NCBI GenBank assembly: GCA_019749805.1 | Contig: JAIEPH010000063.1 | Span: 1 to 56,761, forward strand | Source: Mycobacteriaceae bacterium | GTDB taxonomy: Bacteria; Actinomycetota; Actinomycetes; Mycobacteriales; Mycobacteriaceae | Reading direction: 5' to 3' | DNA length: 56,761 nt | Part shown: positions 1 to 8,051 of the stretch, in pieces | Layout of the letters: each line of letters begins with the position of its first letter | Numbering within the stretch: the stretch's first letter is position 1 | Made by a program: the position numbers and the translations under genes | The notes under the pieces: model-generated | Told to the model about the DNA's origin: nothing | Database searches by the model: none | What the model saw: the letters and a program-made list of their open reading frames with translations, nothing else

Positions 1-1152
1 AACCACTACACTGACCGCTGCTCACAGGTGAGGAATTTCAACGAGCACACCTGGGGAATTTCGATGAGCGCGATCAGAACTGCCGGCCAGCTGATCACCG
101 TGCACAGCTACGTCGAAGCAACGTTGCGGCCCGCCAGGGCTGCGATCGCCTCGGATTCGGAGATCGGCGATTCCCTGCCTCGCTCTCGCCCGGCGTTCGC
201 CACGTGGACCAACGTGGCCATGCTTGCGGTGGGGTTCGCGTTTGCCGTTGCGGGCGCGATTCTGGGAGCAGTGTTAGACGTGGCCAGGAACGGCCCTGCG
301 CTCGCGATGGTGATCGGCGGTGTACTGGTGCTCATCATCGGGCCGTCGCTGTGGGCCGCGTACTCGCCACTGCTGCAACCTATTCGCGATCTCGCCGCAG
401 GAACTGAGCGTGTTGCGGCCGGTGATTTCAGCCAGCGCCTGCCGGTGGTGCAAGACGACGACCTCGGCGCGCTTGCGGCGTCGTTCAACCGTATGCAGGC
501 GGGTCTGACCGAGCGGCAACGGCTGCAGGCGGCTTTTGGGACTTACGTCGATCCTTCCTTGGCGGCGCGACTGCTTGAGCAGGGTGATGATGTTTTTACC
601 GGTGAGCGCCGCCAGGTCACGGTGATGTTCATCGATGTACGCGACTTCACCCCGTTCGCTGAGGCCAACAGCGCCGAGGACACCGTGGCGCGGCTCAATG
701 CCTTGTTCGAGATTGTGGTGCCGGCCGTAGTCGACGGCGGTGGGCACGTGAACAAGTTCCTCGGCGACGGCGCGTTGGCCGTCTTCGGCGCACCCAACGA
801 ACTCGCCGATCATGGTGACGCTGCGTTGACCGCTGCGCTGCTGATTCATCGCCGTGTTGTCGAGCGGTTCGGCGGCACCCTTCGAATTGGTATCGGCATC
901 AACACCGGTGTGGTGATCGTGGGCACCATCGGCGGCGGCGGCAAGCTCGAATTCACGCTGATCGGCGATACCGTAAATGTCGCGGCCCGCGTCGAGCAGC
1001 TCACCAAGACCAGCGGCGACGCGATCCTCCTCACCAATCAAACCGTCGATGCCCTGGCGTCTCGGCCGCCCGCACTCATCGATCGGGGCGCCCACGCCCT
1101 AAAAGGTAAGTCAGCCCTGGTGCAGGTCTTCGGGCTCGACCCAACGGAGTGA
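1..1152 (+). CDS. Class III adenylate/guanylate cyclase with HAMP domain (5'-partial)
   Basis: The reading frame is open from base 1, so the true start lies before the window; a GTG at 28 is the first start codon visible but need not be used. The visible protein has one or two membrane segments (about residues 60-85 and 92-112 counted from 28), a HAMP linker (LLQPIRDLAAGTERVAAGDF), then a cyclase domain. Both metal-binding aspartates are present (FIDVRDF and FLGDGA), as are the late Asn and Arg of the GDTVNVAAR motif, so it should be active. The layout matches the membrane-HAMP-cyclase family of mycobacteria (Rv1318c/Rv1319c/Rv1320c/Rv3645 type), which has six helices; the missing helices would be upstream. 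It would make cAMP at the inner face of the membrane. Nucleotide preference is not certain from sequence alone. Confidence 0.9.
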   Translation, partial: NHYTDRCSQVRNFNEHTWGISMSAIRTAGQLITVHSYVEATLRPARAAIASDSEIGDSLPRSRPAFATWTNVAMLAVGFAFAVAGAILGAVLDVARNGPALAMVIGGVLVLIIGPSLWAAYSPLLQPIRDLAAGTERVAAGDFSQRLPVVQDDDLGALAASFNRMQAGLTERQRLQAAFGTYVDPSLAARLLEQGDDVFTGERRQVTVMFIDVRDFTPFAEANSAEDTVARLNALFEIVVPAVVDGGGHVNKFLGDGALAVFGAPNELADHGDAALTAALLIHRRVVERFGGTLRIGIGINTGVVIVGTIGGGGKLEFTLIGDTVNVAARVEQLTKTSGDAILLTNQTVDALASRPPALIDRGAHALKGKSALVQVFGLDPTE

Positions 1153-1474
1153 CTCGGTTGCATTGGTCCGGATGAACGGCTTACATCCAGCACCACCGAA
1201 ACCGCCATCGTCGACAGCCGGCCCACCACCACCACTGAGAATCAGCATGGAACACCCTCGACCCAACGGGTCGGGGGTGTTTGCTGTCCCGGGTCAGATG
1301 GTTGCAGAGCCGAAGAGTCGGGGCCGACGAATTATGTCGCCCAGTAGGCCTTGACAGCGGACTAACAACGCCTGTTTCGCAAATTGGCCATATCGACCTC
1401 TGAGGCTATGGAAACGCGATAAGTTTGCCGCTCGGGGAGCAGAGCCACATTCAATTCGCGAGGAGGGTCAACAG
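1153..1474. other. Intergenic region between cyclase and secreted protein
   Basis: This 322-base gap holds one clear rho-independent-type hairpin (1251-1282) and no credible coding frame; the 63-codon frame at 1163 has no homology that I recognise. The last 60 bases before 1475 carry an AGGAGGG ribosome binding site (about 1459-1466). Confidence 0.6.
1251..1282 (+). terminator. Hairpin terminator after cyclase gene
   Basis: A 14-bp stem (AACACCCTCGACCC pairing with GGGTCGGGGGTGTT, one G-T pair) with a 3-base loop is followed by a short T run. It lies 99 bases after the cyclase stop codon. Confidence 0.7.
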
Positions 1475-1825
1475 ATGATCAGGATGTTGAGGAAACTCAC
1501 GATCAGCATCGTGACGGCGGTGGTCGCCTTGATCGGCCTGGCCGCCGCCCCGGCAAACGCACAAGATCGCCACGTGGAAGTCATCAACGAAACGCAGCAC
1601 TCAATCGTGCAGTTCTACGCATCTAACGTCGACCGCGGCACCTGGGAGGAAGACATTCTGGGCGAGGACGTACTGCCGGTCGGCCAGTCGGTGAACATCA
1701 ATATCGATGACGGCAGCGGGGCGTGCTTGTACGACTTCAAGGCTGTGTTCGACGACGGCGAGGAACTGGTGCGCACCGGCATCGACGTGTGCACCACGAC
1801 CACATATACCTACACCGAAAGCTGA
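1475..1825 (+). CDS. Small secreted protein, unknown function
   Basis: The 116-residue product begins with a typical Sec signal peptide (basic MIRMLRK, hydrophobic core, cleavage likely after PANA near residue 29). The mature part (about 87 residues) is acidic, contains the stretch ETQHSIVQFYASN, and has two cysteines (in GACLYDF and DVCTTT) that could form a disulfide outside the cytoplasm. The start is set by a strong AGGAGGG site eight bases upstream. I recognise it only as a type of small exported protein of unknown role. It stands alone, bounded by hairpin terminators on both sides. Confidence 0.8.
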   Translation: MIRMLRKLTISIVTAVVALIGLAAAPANAQDRHVEVINETQHSIVQFYASNVDRGTWEEDILGEDVLPVGQSVNINIDDGSGACLYDFKAVFDDGEELVRTGIDVCTTTTYTYTES

Positions 1826-1859
1826 GACGACAAGTCGTCGTTTCGACTGATCAGCACTG

Positions 1860-1895
1860 AAAACATCCCCGGTCCCGTTCGGCCGGGGGTGTTTT
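1860..1895. terminator. Bidirectional hairpin terminator between converging genes
   Basis: AAAACATCCCCGG pairs with CCGGGGGTGTTTT (one G-T pair) around a 10-base loop. T runs flank both sides, so it can serve the plus-strand gene ending at 1825 and the minus-strand gene ending at 1901. Confidence 0.75.
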
Positions 1896-1900
1896 CGCTG

Positions 1901-2395
1901 TCAGGCCGTGGGCTGGACGGAGACGAGGCGGAAGACTCCCGGCTGGACGTCGTCCGCAGTGAAGCGGACCACCAGGACGTCTGGCGGAAACTGGCTGGCC
2001 AGGTCATTCAGGGTCCTGGGCAGGAACGCCTGGGCCTTAGCATTGCCGTACCAGTTCGGGTCGGACGGATCGACGCTGAGGGCGTTCACGCTGTCGATCG
2101 TCTCGTCCCAGCGTTGTATCGGGTCCGGCCGGGTGTCGCCGAAGCCCGCCGACTTGAGGTAGGCATCCCCTTGTCCCGCAACGGTAATCGCGGTTCCGCC
2201 CCCGACGGGTGTTCCGGTGATCGTTCCATTGACGGCATCGGCAGTCGCCGACGTCAGCCGCACGGTGCACACGTTGTCGACGACGCTCGGCGGCACACAG
2301 AATCCGGGCAGCGGGTCAGCGTGGGCCGGGGCGATGTTCAGGGCGGCAGACAATGCCAAGACGGACATTGCCGCGCCGATCCTTTCAGGCGTCAC
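1901..2395 (-). CDS. Secreted protein, unknown function
   Basis: The frame stays open further upstream, but the GTG at 2395 gives a normal signal peptide (MTPERIGAAMSVLALSAALN, cleavage after PAHA). The result is a 164-residue precursor. The mature domain has two cysteines (FCVPPS and NVCTVRL) and ends in a compact beta-rich stretch (DVLVVRFTADDVQPGVFRLVSV). I do not recognise the family. It is divergent from the neighbouring secreted protein at 2440, with only 44 bases between the two starts, so they may share regulation. The start codon choice is an inference from the signal peptide. Confidence 0.7.
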   Translation of the reverse strand: MTPERIGAAMSVLALSAALNIAPAHADPLPGFCVPPSVVDNVCTVRLTSATADAVNGTITGTPVGGGTAITVAGQGDAYLKSAGFGDTRPDPIQRWDETIDSVNALSVDPSDPNWYGNAKAQAFLPRTLNDLASQFPPDVLVVRFTADDVQPGVFRLVSVQPTA

Positions 2396-2427
2396 AAGAA
2401 TGTATTCGGTGCGCTGACCTGAAGAGT

Positions 2428-2433
2428 TACGCT
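2428..2433 (+). promoter_or_regulatory. -10 box of probable leaderless promoter (secreted protein)
   Basis: TACGCT ends exactly six bases before the GTG at 2440. This places the transcription start on the start codon and supports that start. Confidence 0.45.
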
Positions 2434-2439
2434 GCCGAG

Positions 2440-2799
2440 GTGATCGGGCGGTACGCAGTGGCCGGACTTGTCGCCACATTGGCGGCGGTCACGTTCGTGT
2501 CACCTGCCAGTGCCGCCCCGCTCGACCCGATCCCGGGGAACGGCTTCTTTCTCGTCGGTCCTGATATCGCGCCGGGTCTCTACCAAACCGCCGGTTCAGC
2601 CTCGACGTTTGGCGTATGGATCAACGATGTGCCGACCGTGGATTCGATGTGCGCGTGGTTCGCGTACAGCACGCCCGACACCAACAAAGACCACGTGGTC
2701 GCCACGAATATGTCGATCGGTCCGATGTTCGCGAATATCAACGCGGAAGTGAAGGCCTTCGAATCGCGGAACTGCCAACCCTGGACCCGGGTGCCCTGA
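2440..2799 (+). CDS. Small secreted protein with VGPDIAPGLY motif
   Basis: From the GTG at 2440 the product is 119 residues with a Sec signal peptide (cleavage after SPASA, about residue 25). The mature part carries NGFFLVGPDIAPGLYQT, a motif common in small exported actinobacterial proteins of unknown function, plus two cysteines (SMCAWF and RNCQPW) that may pair. The upstream in-frame ATG at 2353 would add a non-signal N-terminus running across the divergent gene, so it was rejected. The stop codon lies 7 bases before an ATG (2806) that could couple translation to the next gene. Confidence 0.75.
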   Translation: MIGRYAVAGLVATLAAVTFVSPASAAPLDPIPGNGFFLVGPDIAPGLYQTAGSASTFGVWINDVPTVDSMCAWFAYSTPDTNKDHVVATNMSIGPMFANINAEVKAFESRNCQPWTRVP

Positions 2800-2838
2800 A
2801 AGTGAATGACAAGCCGGTCGCCGGGGTATCCCGGCCCA

Positions 2839-3129
2839 ATGGCGGAGCATGAAGGCGGCCAGTGGAACGTCGCCACGAAAAAGAACACGGTCTATCTCGA
2901 GCGGGTATCCGAGGATGGCGAGCGGCTCATCGACGACTCGTTGGCGCCGGAGGAGGCGCGTCAACTGGCCCGGCTGCTGACCAAGCATGCCGATGGCATC
3001 AGCGAATCGGGTGCGGACACCGTGGACGACGACACCACGGACGAAGACTCGGAGGATGACGACTCTGAGGATGACGACTCTGAGGAGGATGACGACAAGT
3101 CCGAGGACTCTGACGAGTCGAAAGACTAG
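2839..3129 (+). CDS. Small protein with highly acidic C-terminal tail
   Basis: The first 55 residues form an ordinary small domain (QWNVATKKNTVYLERVSEDG, then the helix APEEARQLARLLTKHADGI). The last 40 residues are almost only Asp, Glu and Ser with one Lys cluster, encoded partly by 15-base tandem repeats. The ATG at 2839 was chosen; an ATG at 2806 in the same frame, just after the previous stop, would add 11 residues (MTSRSPGYPGP) and cannot be excluded. The product is cytoplasmic with no membrane segment or signal. I do not recognise a function; acidic tails of this kind usually bind basic partners such as nucleoid proteins, but that is inference. Confidence 0.65.
   Translation: MAEHEGGQWNVATKKNTVYLERVSEDGERLIDDSLAPEEARQLARLLTKHADGISESGADTVDDDTTDEDSEDDDSEDDDSEEDDDKSEDSDESKD
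3051..3098 (+). repeat. 15-bp tandem repeat coding the acidic tail
   Basis: Units of GAGGATGACGACTCT recur about three times, the last with an inserted GAG codon. They encode repeats of E-D-D-D-S and could vary in number between strains. Confidence 0.7.
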
Positions 3130-3158
3130 TCCCGGCTTCATATCTCGACCCTGAATTG

Positions 3159-4079
3159 ATGCGAGCGATCATCGCGCGCGACCGCGCTGCCGGATTGCAC
3201 GGCCTAGCACTGGGGGAGATGCCGTACCCGCACGCCGCTGAGAACGATGTCGTCGTCCGAGTGCACGCGGCGGGGTTCACGCCGGGTGAGCTCGACTGGC
3301 CGGGCACCTGGACCGACAGGGCCGGACGTGATAGGACACCGACCATCCCCGGGCACGAGGTTTCCGGGGTCGTCGCCGAACTCGGCTACGGGACGACAGG
3401 TTTGACTGTCGGCCAACGAGTCTTCGGGATCACCGACTGGTGCCGCAATGGCACGCTGGCCGAATTCGTGGCAGTCGAGGCTCGTAATCTTGCGCCGCTG
3501 TCGACCGGAGTCGATCACATCGTGGCTGCGGCACTGCCGATTTCGGGCCTCACCGCGTGGCAGGGACTGTTCATTCACGGGCGGCTCTCCGCCGGGCAGA
3601 CGGTGCTGATTCACGGCGCTGCCGGCGGTGTCGGTTCGATGGCGGTACAACTGGCGCTCGACGCGGGGGCACGGGTGATCGGTACGGGACGCGCGGCCGA
3701 TCGTGAAGTGGCCCTGGGGCTAGGCGCAGAAGTTTTCGCCGACTTGGATGAAGATCGGCTTGAAGACGTCGGCGAAGTGGACATGGTCTTCGATGTGATC
3801 GGCGGTGAGATCCTCCGCCGCTCGGCCGCGTTGGTCCGACCTGACGGTGCACTGGTCAGCATCGCCGAACCGCCGCCCAGCCCGCCCGACAACATCCGGG
3901 CCATCTTCTTCGTCGTGGAGCCCGATCGTGCGGGACTCGCCGAATTGGAGCTCAGGGTGCGGGACGGGCGCATCGAGCCACGTGTCGCAAAGATTCGATC
4001 CCTCGACGACGCCGCTGCCGCGTTTGACCCGACCCACCGTGGCCGGGGTAAGGCCGTCATCCGCGTGATCGACGTGTGA
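3159..4079 (+). CDS. Zinc-independent medium-chain reductase (quinone oxidoreductase type)
   Basis: This 306-residue protein has the MDR two-domain plan: a GroES-like N-terminal domain with PGHEVSGVV and a Rossmann domain with the NADPH loop HGAAGGVGSMAVQLA. The structural and catalytic zinc cysteines of alcohol dehydrogenases are absent, as in quinone oxidoreductases (QOR family). It would transfer hydride from NAD(P)H to an unsaturated ketone or quinone in the cytoplasm. The ATG at 3159 was chosen over a TTG three bases upstream. The C-terminus (FDPTHRGRGKAVIRVIDV) matches the family's usual end, so it is full length. It shows no operon partner apart from possible read-through from the acidic protein gene 29 bases upstream. 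Confidence 0.85.
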   Translation: MRAIIARDRAAGLHGLALGEMPYPHAAENDVVVRVHAAGFTPGELDWPGTWTDRAGRDRTPTIPGHEVSGVVAELGYGTTGLTVGQRVFGITDWCRNGTLAEFVAVEARNLAPLSTGVDHIVAAALPISGLTAWQGLFIHGRLSAGQTVLIHGAAGGVGSMAVQLALDAGARVIGTGRAADREVALGLGAEVFADLDEDRLEDVGEVDMVFDVIGGEILRRSAALVRPDGALVSIAEPPPSPPDNIRAIFFVVEPDRAGLAELELRVRDGRIEPRVAKIRSLDDAAAAFDPTHRGRGKAVIRVIDV

Positions 4080-4134
4080 CCTCGTCGATCGCCTATCCAA
4101 CCAGCGAAAATGGTCGAACTTCACAGCTAATGGC

Positions 4135-5139
4135 ATGGTGGCTGCCATGAGCAGCACTTCCTGCAGGTTGTACCGCAAATGGCTGACGGTGGCGATTACC
4201 GGAATAGCGACGCTGGCTCTTGTGACGGCGTGCGCCGGATCGGGTCCGTCGCTCCGGGACAATGACGCGCCCGCGTCCAACTTCACCCCCGATGACACCG
4301 CCGCAGGCGCGCCGGAGGCCCCACCGCCTCAGGAGCCCACGCCGGTGGAAGACGTCCAGCGCGACGTCGTCAAGACCGCGTCGATGACCATCACGGTGGC
4401 CAACACCTCCGAGGCCGCGGACAAGGCGGCCGTCATGGTCGAGGATGCCGACGGTCGCGTCGACAGCCGCAGCGAGAACGCGGGGTCCGCCTCGGGATTG
4501 GCGCGCACGTCGGTCGTGCTGCGCGTTCCGGTGGACAAGCTCGACGGTGTGGTGCGCGATCTCAAGACGCTGGGAACCGTGCAGACCGCCGAAACCAGCT
4601 CCGAGGATGTGACGGCGCAGCGGGTCGATCTCGACGCCCGCATCAAGGCGCTGCAGACCTCGGTGGACCGCCTGCTGGCGATCATGCGTGATGCCCGCGA
4701 CCCCGAAGCACTCATCGCCGCCGAGGACGCGCTCTCGCAACGGCAGGCGGATTTGGACAGCCTGCGTGCGCAGCGTGAAGCGCTCGGTGACCAGATCCAA
4801 TACAGCACCGTCGACGTCACGTTCGTCGCACAGACGATCGGCGGCCCAGCGCCCAAGGAGTACCAGGGTTTTGCGGGTCAGGTCGAACGTGGCTGGGACA
4901 ACTTGGTTTTCGTCGTCGGTAACCTGGTGCTGCTGTTCGGTCTCTTGCTGCCGTGGCTGGTCGTGCTGGCCGTTGCCGTCGCCATCGTTTACTTCGTCGT
5001 CCGGTTGGCCGGGGGAGGCCGACCGGGGAACGTGGTAGTGGACCGGTCCGCCGGTAGCTCAGACGCGGACGTCGCGCAAACCGGGTCTCACAACCCGTTG
5101 CCAGCTGATCAACATGACGACGGGAATCAGCAGCAATGA
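4135..5139 (+). CDS. DUF4349 lipoprotein with C-terminal membrane helix
   Basis: The signal peptide ends in a lipobox (LVTAC-AG), so the protein is probably lipid-anchored outside the membrane. A Pro-rich linker (residues about 45-75) leads to the DUF4349 domain: SMTITVANTSEAADKA, then a long coiled coil of Asp/Ala/Leu-rich helices (about 165-215) and a closing strand QIQYSTVDVTFVAQ. A hydrophobic segment near 260-285 (VLLFGLLLPWLVVLAVAVAIVYFVV) would span the membrane. A second ATG at 4147 is an alternative start that keeps the signal peptide. The function of DUF4349 proteins is not established. The last 81 bases overlap the convergent gene on the other strand. Confidence 0.85.
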   Translation: MVAAMSSTSCRLYRKWLTVAITGIATLALVTACAGSGPSLRDNDAPASNFTPDDTAAGAPEAPPPQEPTPVEDVQRDVVKTASMTITVANTSEAADKAAVMVEDADGRVDSRSENAGSASGLARTSVVLRVPVDKLDGVVRDLKTLGTVQTAETSSEDVTAQRVDLDARIKALQTSVDRLLAIMRDARDPEALIAAEDALSQRQADLDSLRAQREALGDQIQYSTVDVTFVAQTIGGPAPKEYQGFAGQVERGWDNLVFVVGNLVLLFGLLLPWLVVLAVAVAIVYFVVRLAGGGRPGNVVVDRSAGSSDADVAQTGSHNPLPADQHDDGNQQQ

Positions 5140-5892
5140 CGTTCGCGAGATGAATTGCGTCAGTTGGTCGTCCTTCATCAAACCGGGTCCGGCGAAGTAG
5201 CCGAAGAGCAGGAGTGTGGCCGTCACCAACACCAGCGCCCGGCCAATCCGGGCGCGGATGCCACTCGTGTCGAGCGACTCCGGCAGTACGGTTCGGTAGA
5301 AATCGATCATTGCCCATAGCGTCAGGTATCCGATGATGACGTAAAGCCACCACCAGGACAGGTGGGTCCCCACGGTCCAGTTGTGCATGTCACCACTCGG
5401 CGAGGCGACTCGGATGGGGACGTAACAGAAGAAATTCCCGACCTCCATGCACAGCAACCAGAATGTCGAGTAGGCGACGAAGCGGCGCGTACTGGTGCGC
5501 CACAGCGGCGCGACTAAACGAAAAACGAGGTACAGCAGAGCATTGACCGCAATGCCGGAAAGGGCTACCACAGCGACTGCCAGATTCTTGCCGGAAGCCA
5601 TCGCAGTCCGGTAGTCGACGTGCTCGTCAACCTCGGAGAGAAACAAGAAGTTGCCAATGCTGTTGCTGCCCCAGGTGATTGGCCATGGGCTCGATTTGAT
5701 GCCCAGGATCCAAGCGGCGAAGGAGTGGCCGTATTCGTGCGTCATGAAGGACACGTAGTAGGTAACGAGGAGGATCAGGGGCGTGGCTGAGAGCAGCAGC
5801 CACGTCGATCGTCGTGTGCTCGGGGGTTCTGGCACACGCGCTCCAACCATTTTGGCGAACGGGGCGGGCTGTGGCCGCCTCTTGGAGAGCAT
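5059..5892 (-). CDS. Multi-spanning membrane protein with HEYGH motif (M50-like metalloprotease candidate)
   Basis: The 277-residue protein has about six hydrophobic segments. HEYGH (residues 52-56) follows the first of them, fitting the HExxH zinc site of intramembrane M50 (site-2) proteases. A later segment, SGIAVNALLYLVF, resembles the second conserved M50 helix (G-x-x-x-N-x-x-L). I do not see the usual NxxPxxxxDG third motif, so protease activity is uncertain. Starts at GTG 5898 and ATG 5892 are six bases apart; ATG was chosen. Its 3' end overlaps the DUF4349 gene on the opposite strand. It has no operon partner. If active it would cut membrane-spanning substrates such as anti-sigma factors, but that is inference. 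Confidence 0.7.
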   Translation of the reverse strand: MLSKRRPQPAPFAKMVGARVPEPPSTRRSTWLLLSATPLILLVTYYVSFMTHEYGHSFAAWILGIKSSPWPITWGSNSIGNFLFLSEVDEHVDYRTAMASGKNLAVAVVALSGIAVNALLYLVFRLVAPLWRTSTRRFVAYSTFWLLCMEVGNFFCYVPIRVASPSGDMHNWTVGTHLSWWWLYVIIGYLTLWAMIDFYRTVLPESLDTSGIRARIGRALVLVTATLLLFGYFAGPGLMKDDQLTQFISRTSLLLIPVVMLISWQRVVRPGLRDVRV

Positions 5893-6014
5893 AGGCACGA
5901 CGCGGCAATTTCCCTTGGGATTTATGGATTTTCGACGGTTGGCTGAACGTGGCGGGCACTATACGTTGATGACACAGACGGTGCCGGGCTCGGTCGCACG
6001 GGGTCTGACCACAG

Positions 6015-6392
6015 ATGGATAACACGACCTTGTTCACCCTGACCGTCATGGTGCTTTGCTACGCGGTGATCTCGGCGTTGGTCAAACGGTGGTACGTGGC
6101 TCCCGCGTTGATATTCGCGGTGTGCGGAATGGCCTTGGGCCCCTCCGGTATCGGGACTTGCCCGCAAGAGATCGGGTGTTCATCGGTTGGTTCGGCCCGC
6201 GGGGCCTCGGCACCATCGTCTTGGGCCTGCTGATGATCGAACAAAGTGAGCCGCACCTGGAGCACTGGATCACGCAAGTGGTCGGAATCACGGTCTCGTT
6301 GAGCCTCGTCGTACACAGCCTGACGGTGTGGCCGGGCATCAATTGGCTGGTCAAGAGGGCGCCCCTCGAGCCGGTCGAGGCAGCCGTGAAAA
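6015..6392 (+). pseudogene. Remnant of a Na+/H+ (CPA1-type) antiporter gene
   Basis: From ATG 6015 the first 47 codons encode the normal antiporter start (MDNTTLFTLTVMVLCYAVIS to ALGPSGIG, first helices). Around 6153-6165 the homology jumps, with a frame change, to the last part of the same family (ARDRVFIGWFGPRGLGTIV to SLVVHSLTVWPGINWL). The roughly 300 residues between, holding the ion-binding helices, are missing. The C-terminal frame then runs on through the terminator and into the antisense of whiB3 without its own stop. The protein cannot be functional. This is a deletion-derived pseudogene and not a small gene. Confidence 0.8.
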
Positions 6393-6424
6393 AGCCCCGT
6401 CCCGGTAGGCCGAGGCGGGGCTTT
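6391..6424. terminator. whiB3: Hairpin terminator after whiB3
   Basis: AAAGCCCCG pairs with CGGGGCTTT across a 16-base loop. T runs lie on both sides, so it can act in both directions, ending whiB3 (minus) and any transcript from the antiporter remnant (plus). Confidence 0.7.
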
Positions 6425-6441
6425 CTCTATTCGGTTCGTGA

Positions 6442-6732
6442 CTATGAGGCGCGGCGGATGCCCCGCTTCAACAACAGTTCGCGCTCGGACTCGGACAGGC
6501 CCCCCCAGATGCCATAGGGCTCTCCGACGGCGAGCGCGTGCGAACGACACTGCGTGATCACCGGGCAGCTGCGGCACATCTCCTTGGCGCGCAACTCGCG
6601 CTGCGCCCGCGCCCGGCCACGTTCGCCGTCGGGGTGAAAGAACATGGACGAGTCGACGCCTCGGCAAAGGCCGGCGATCTGCCAATCCCAGATATCTGCG
6701 TTGGGTCCGGGAAGCTGTTGCGGCTGTGGCAT
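6442..6732 (-). CDS. whiB3: Redox-sensing transcriptional regulator WhiB3
   Basis: The 96-residue protein begins MPQPQQLPGPNADIWDWQ, almost identical to WhiB3 of M. tuberculosis. The four iron-sulfur cysteines are at 23, 53, 56 and 62, followed by the GIWGG turn and the basic tail KRGIRRAS that contacts DNA. WhiB3 binds a 4Fe-4S cluster that senses O2 and NO, interacts with the main sigma factor, and tunes lipid synthesis and redox balance. The upstream ATG at 6774 adds 14 residues not found in WhiB3, and a GAGAGGGG site precedes the chosen start. It is divergent from the Rv3415c-like gene across a long AT-richer spacer, as in M. tuberculosis. Confidence 0.95.
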   Translation of the reverse strand: MPQPQQLPGPNADIWDWQIAGLCRGVDSSMFFHPDGERGRARAQRELRAKEMCRSCPVITQCRSHALAVGEPYGIWGGLSESERELLLKRGIRRAS

Positions 6733-7171
6733 TGGAAAACCCCTCTCTACACACTCATTTCGCCAACTACACAAGTGCGTGAGTTACGGAACCGATCCGA
6801 GCGCAAGTCGCCGATGACTACTCGTGCACACAAACTAGGGGGGCTCACGAAATTCCGTCAATAGCCTGAACATGTGCTAATTGACATAACAGCAGGTCCA
6901 GAATTTACGTCACGTTCATCTTGGGACACTTCGCCGTTGAGATCGGTGTTTAAGCAATCGTGCTGCGGAGGCCGGCAAGGCGTATTTGTCCTGATCGCGT
7001 CGATACATGCGACTTCGGCAATTTTTTGCAATCCCGCGCCGTCTTACATGGAATTAACTTTCGCAGCACCAACTGTTAACCAAAGTGATTTTGACCCCTT
7101 TGAAATACGAGTCCACCGGTACCGGGTATTGCACTGGCCCATTGCTGCGCGTTGATACCGTCGCGGCACTG
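6733..7171. other. Long whiB3 upstream intergenic region
   Basis: This 439-base spacer between two divergent genes is clearly lower in GC than its surroundings. The frames within it look like chance. A TTGACA at 6881-6886 on the plus strand could be a -35 box but the matching -10 is weak. I could not fix the promoters of either gene. The length and base composition suggest regulatory DNA for whiB3. Confidence 0.45.
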
Positions 7172-7960
7172 ATGATCACTTCCACCGCAGACCTGGCGAA
7201 CGCAGCGTTTGGAGACGATCCGGGACGCTGGCCGCTTCCCGCCGCGACCAGTCCGCAGCAGCTGTGGCTGCGGGCAGTGGTGGCCGGCGGTCAGGGCCGC
7301 TACAGCAGCGCGCTGGCCGACCTCTGCACATTGCGACGTCAGCCCGCCGGCCCGCTGGTGTCGCTGGCCCACAGCACCCGCGCGTCGTTTCTGCGCCAGC
7401 TGGGCTGGCACGACCGGGCTCGCACCTGGGACGGCAGGGCGTCCGCACTTGCGGGTGCCGATCGGGAAGCGGGCGGCGACGCGCTGATCGGGCTGGCCGC
7501 CGATGCGCTCGGTACGGGACGGTTCGCGGCGTCGGAGCGGGCGTTGCACCGCGCCGCCGACCTTCTCGACGGCCCGGTGCCTGCGCGGCTGCATGTGCGG
7601 ATCGCCTGGGTGTCCGCAGAGCTGGCGATGGCCCGCGGACAGGGTTCGTCCGCGGTGCATCATGCGGAGACGGCCAGGGCGGCCGCCGCCACGGTCGGTT
7701 CGGTACGGCACACCGTCAAGACCGAGGTCGTCATGGCCGCCGCGCTGTGCTGCGTCGGTGACCTCGACGGGTCCCGGCGGGTGGCCGATGCCGCGCTCGC
7801 GGACACGGAACAACACGGAATGGTCCCGCTGCGCTGGGCGTTGGCCTCCTTGCTGGCCGGCATCGGTAGCGCGGCGCGTTCAGAAGTAGAGGTGGTGGCG
7901 ATCCGCGACGGTTCTGCCGACACAGTCAGGTCACGAGGCGGCGTGTGGGCCGTCCGCTGA
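7172..7960 (+). CDS. Helical repeat protein of unknown function (Rv3415c-like)
   Basis: About 262 residues, very rich in Ala and Leu, built from paired helices in the TPR style (QLWLRAVVAGGQGRYSSALA, GDALIGLAADALGTGRFAAS, and others). No catalytic motif or membrane segment is visible. It sits between whiB3 and sigD exactly as Rv3415c does in M. tuberculosis. The start is uncertain: the frame is open back to a GTG at 7085, and the first ATG (7172, MITSTADLANA) is used here. It may act as a scaffold or adaptor near the sigD locus, but this rests on fold type and position only. Confidence 0.75.
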   Translation: MITSTADLANAAFGDDPGRWPLPAATSPQQLWLRAVVAGGQGRYSSALADLCTLRRQPAGPLVSLAHSTRASFLRQLGWHDRARTWDGRASALAGADREAGGDALIGLAADALGTGRFAASERALHRAADLLDGPVPARLHVRIAWVSAELAMARGQGSSAVHHAETARAAAATVGSVRHTVKTEVVMAAALCCVGDLDGSRRVADAALADTEQHGMVPLRWALASLLAGIGSAARSEVEVVAIRDGSADTVRSRGGVWAVR

Positions 7961-8051
7961 GACGGGAGCACTCCATCCTGAAAGTTATTGTTTAGCTGAG
8001 CCAAGCCCACCGGTAAGTGTCCGCTACGTAACGCTGGAGAGATCGCCCACG

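Noticed and set aside
7091..7132. TTGACC and TATTGC as a promoter for the Rv3415c-like gene
   Set aside because: No pairing with acceptable spacing (about 30 bases between the boxes); start of this gene remains open.
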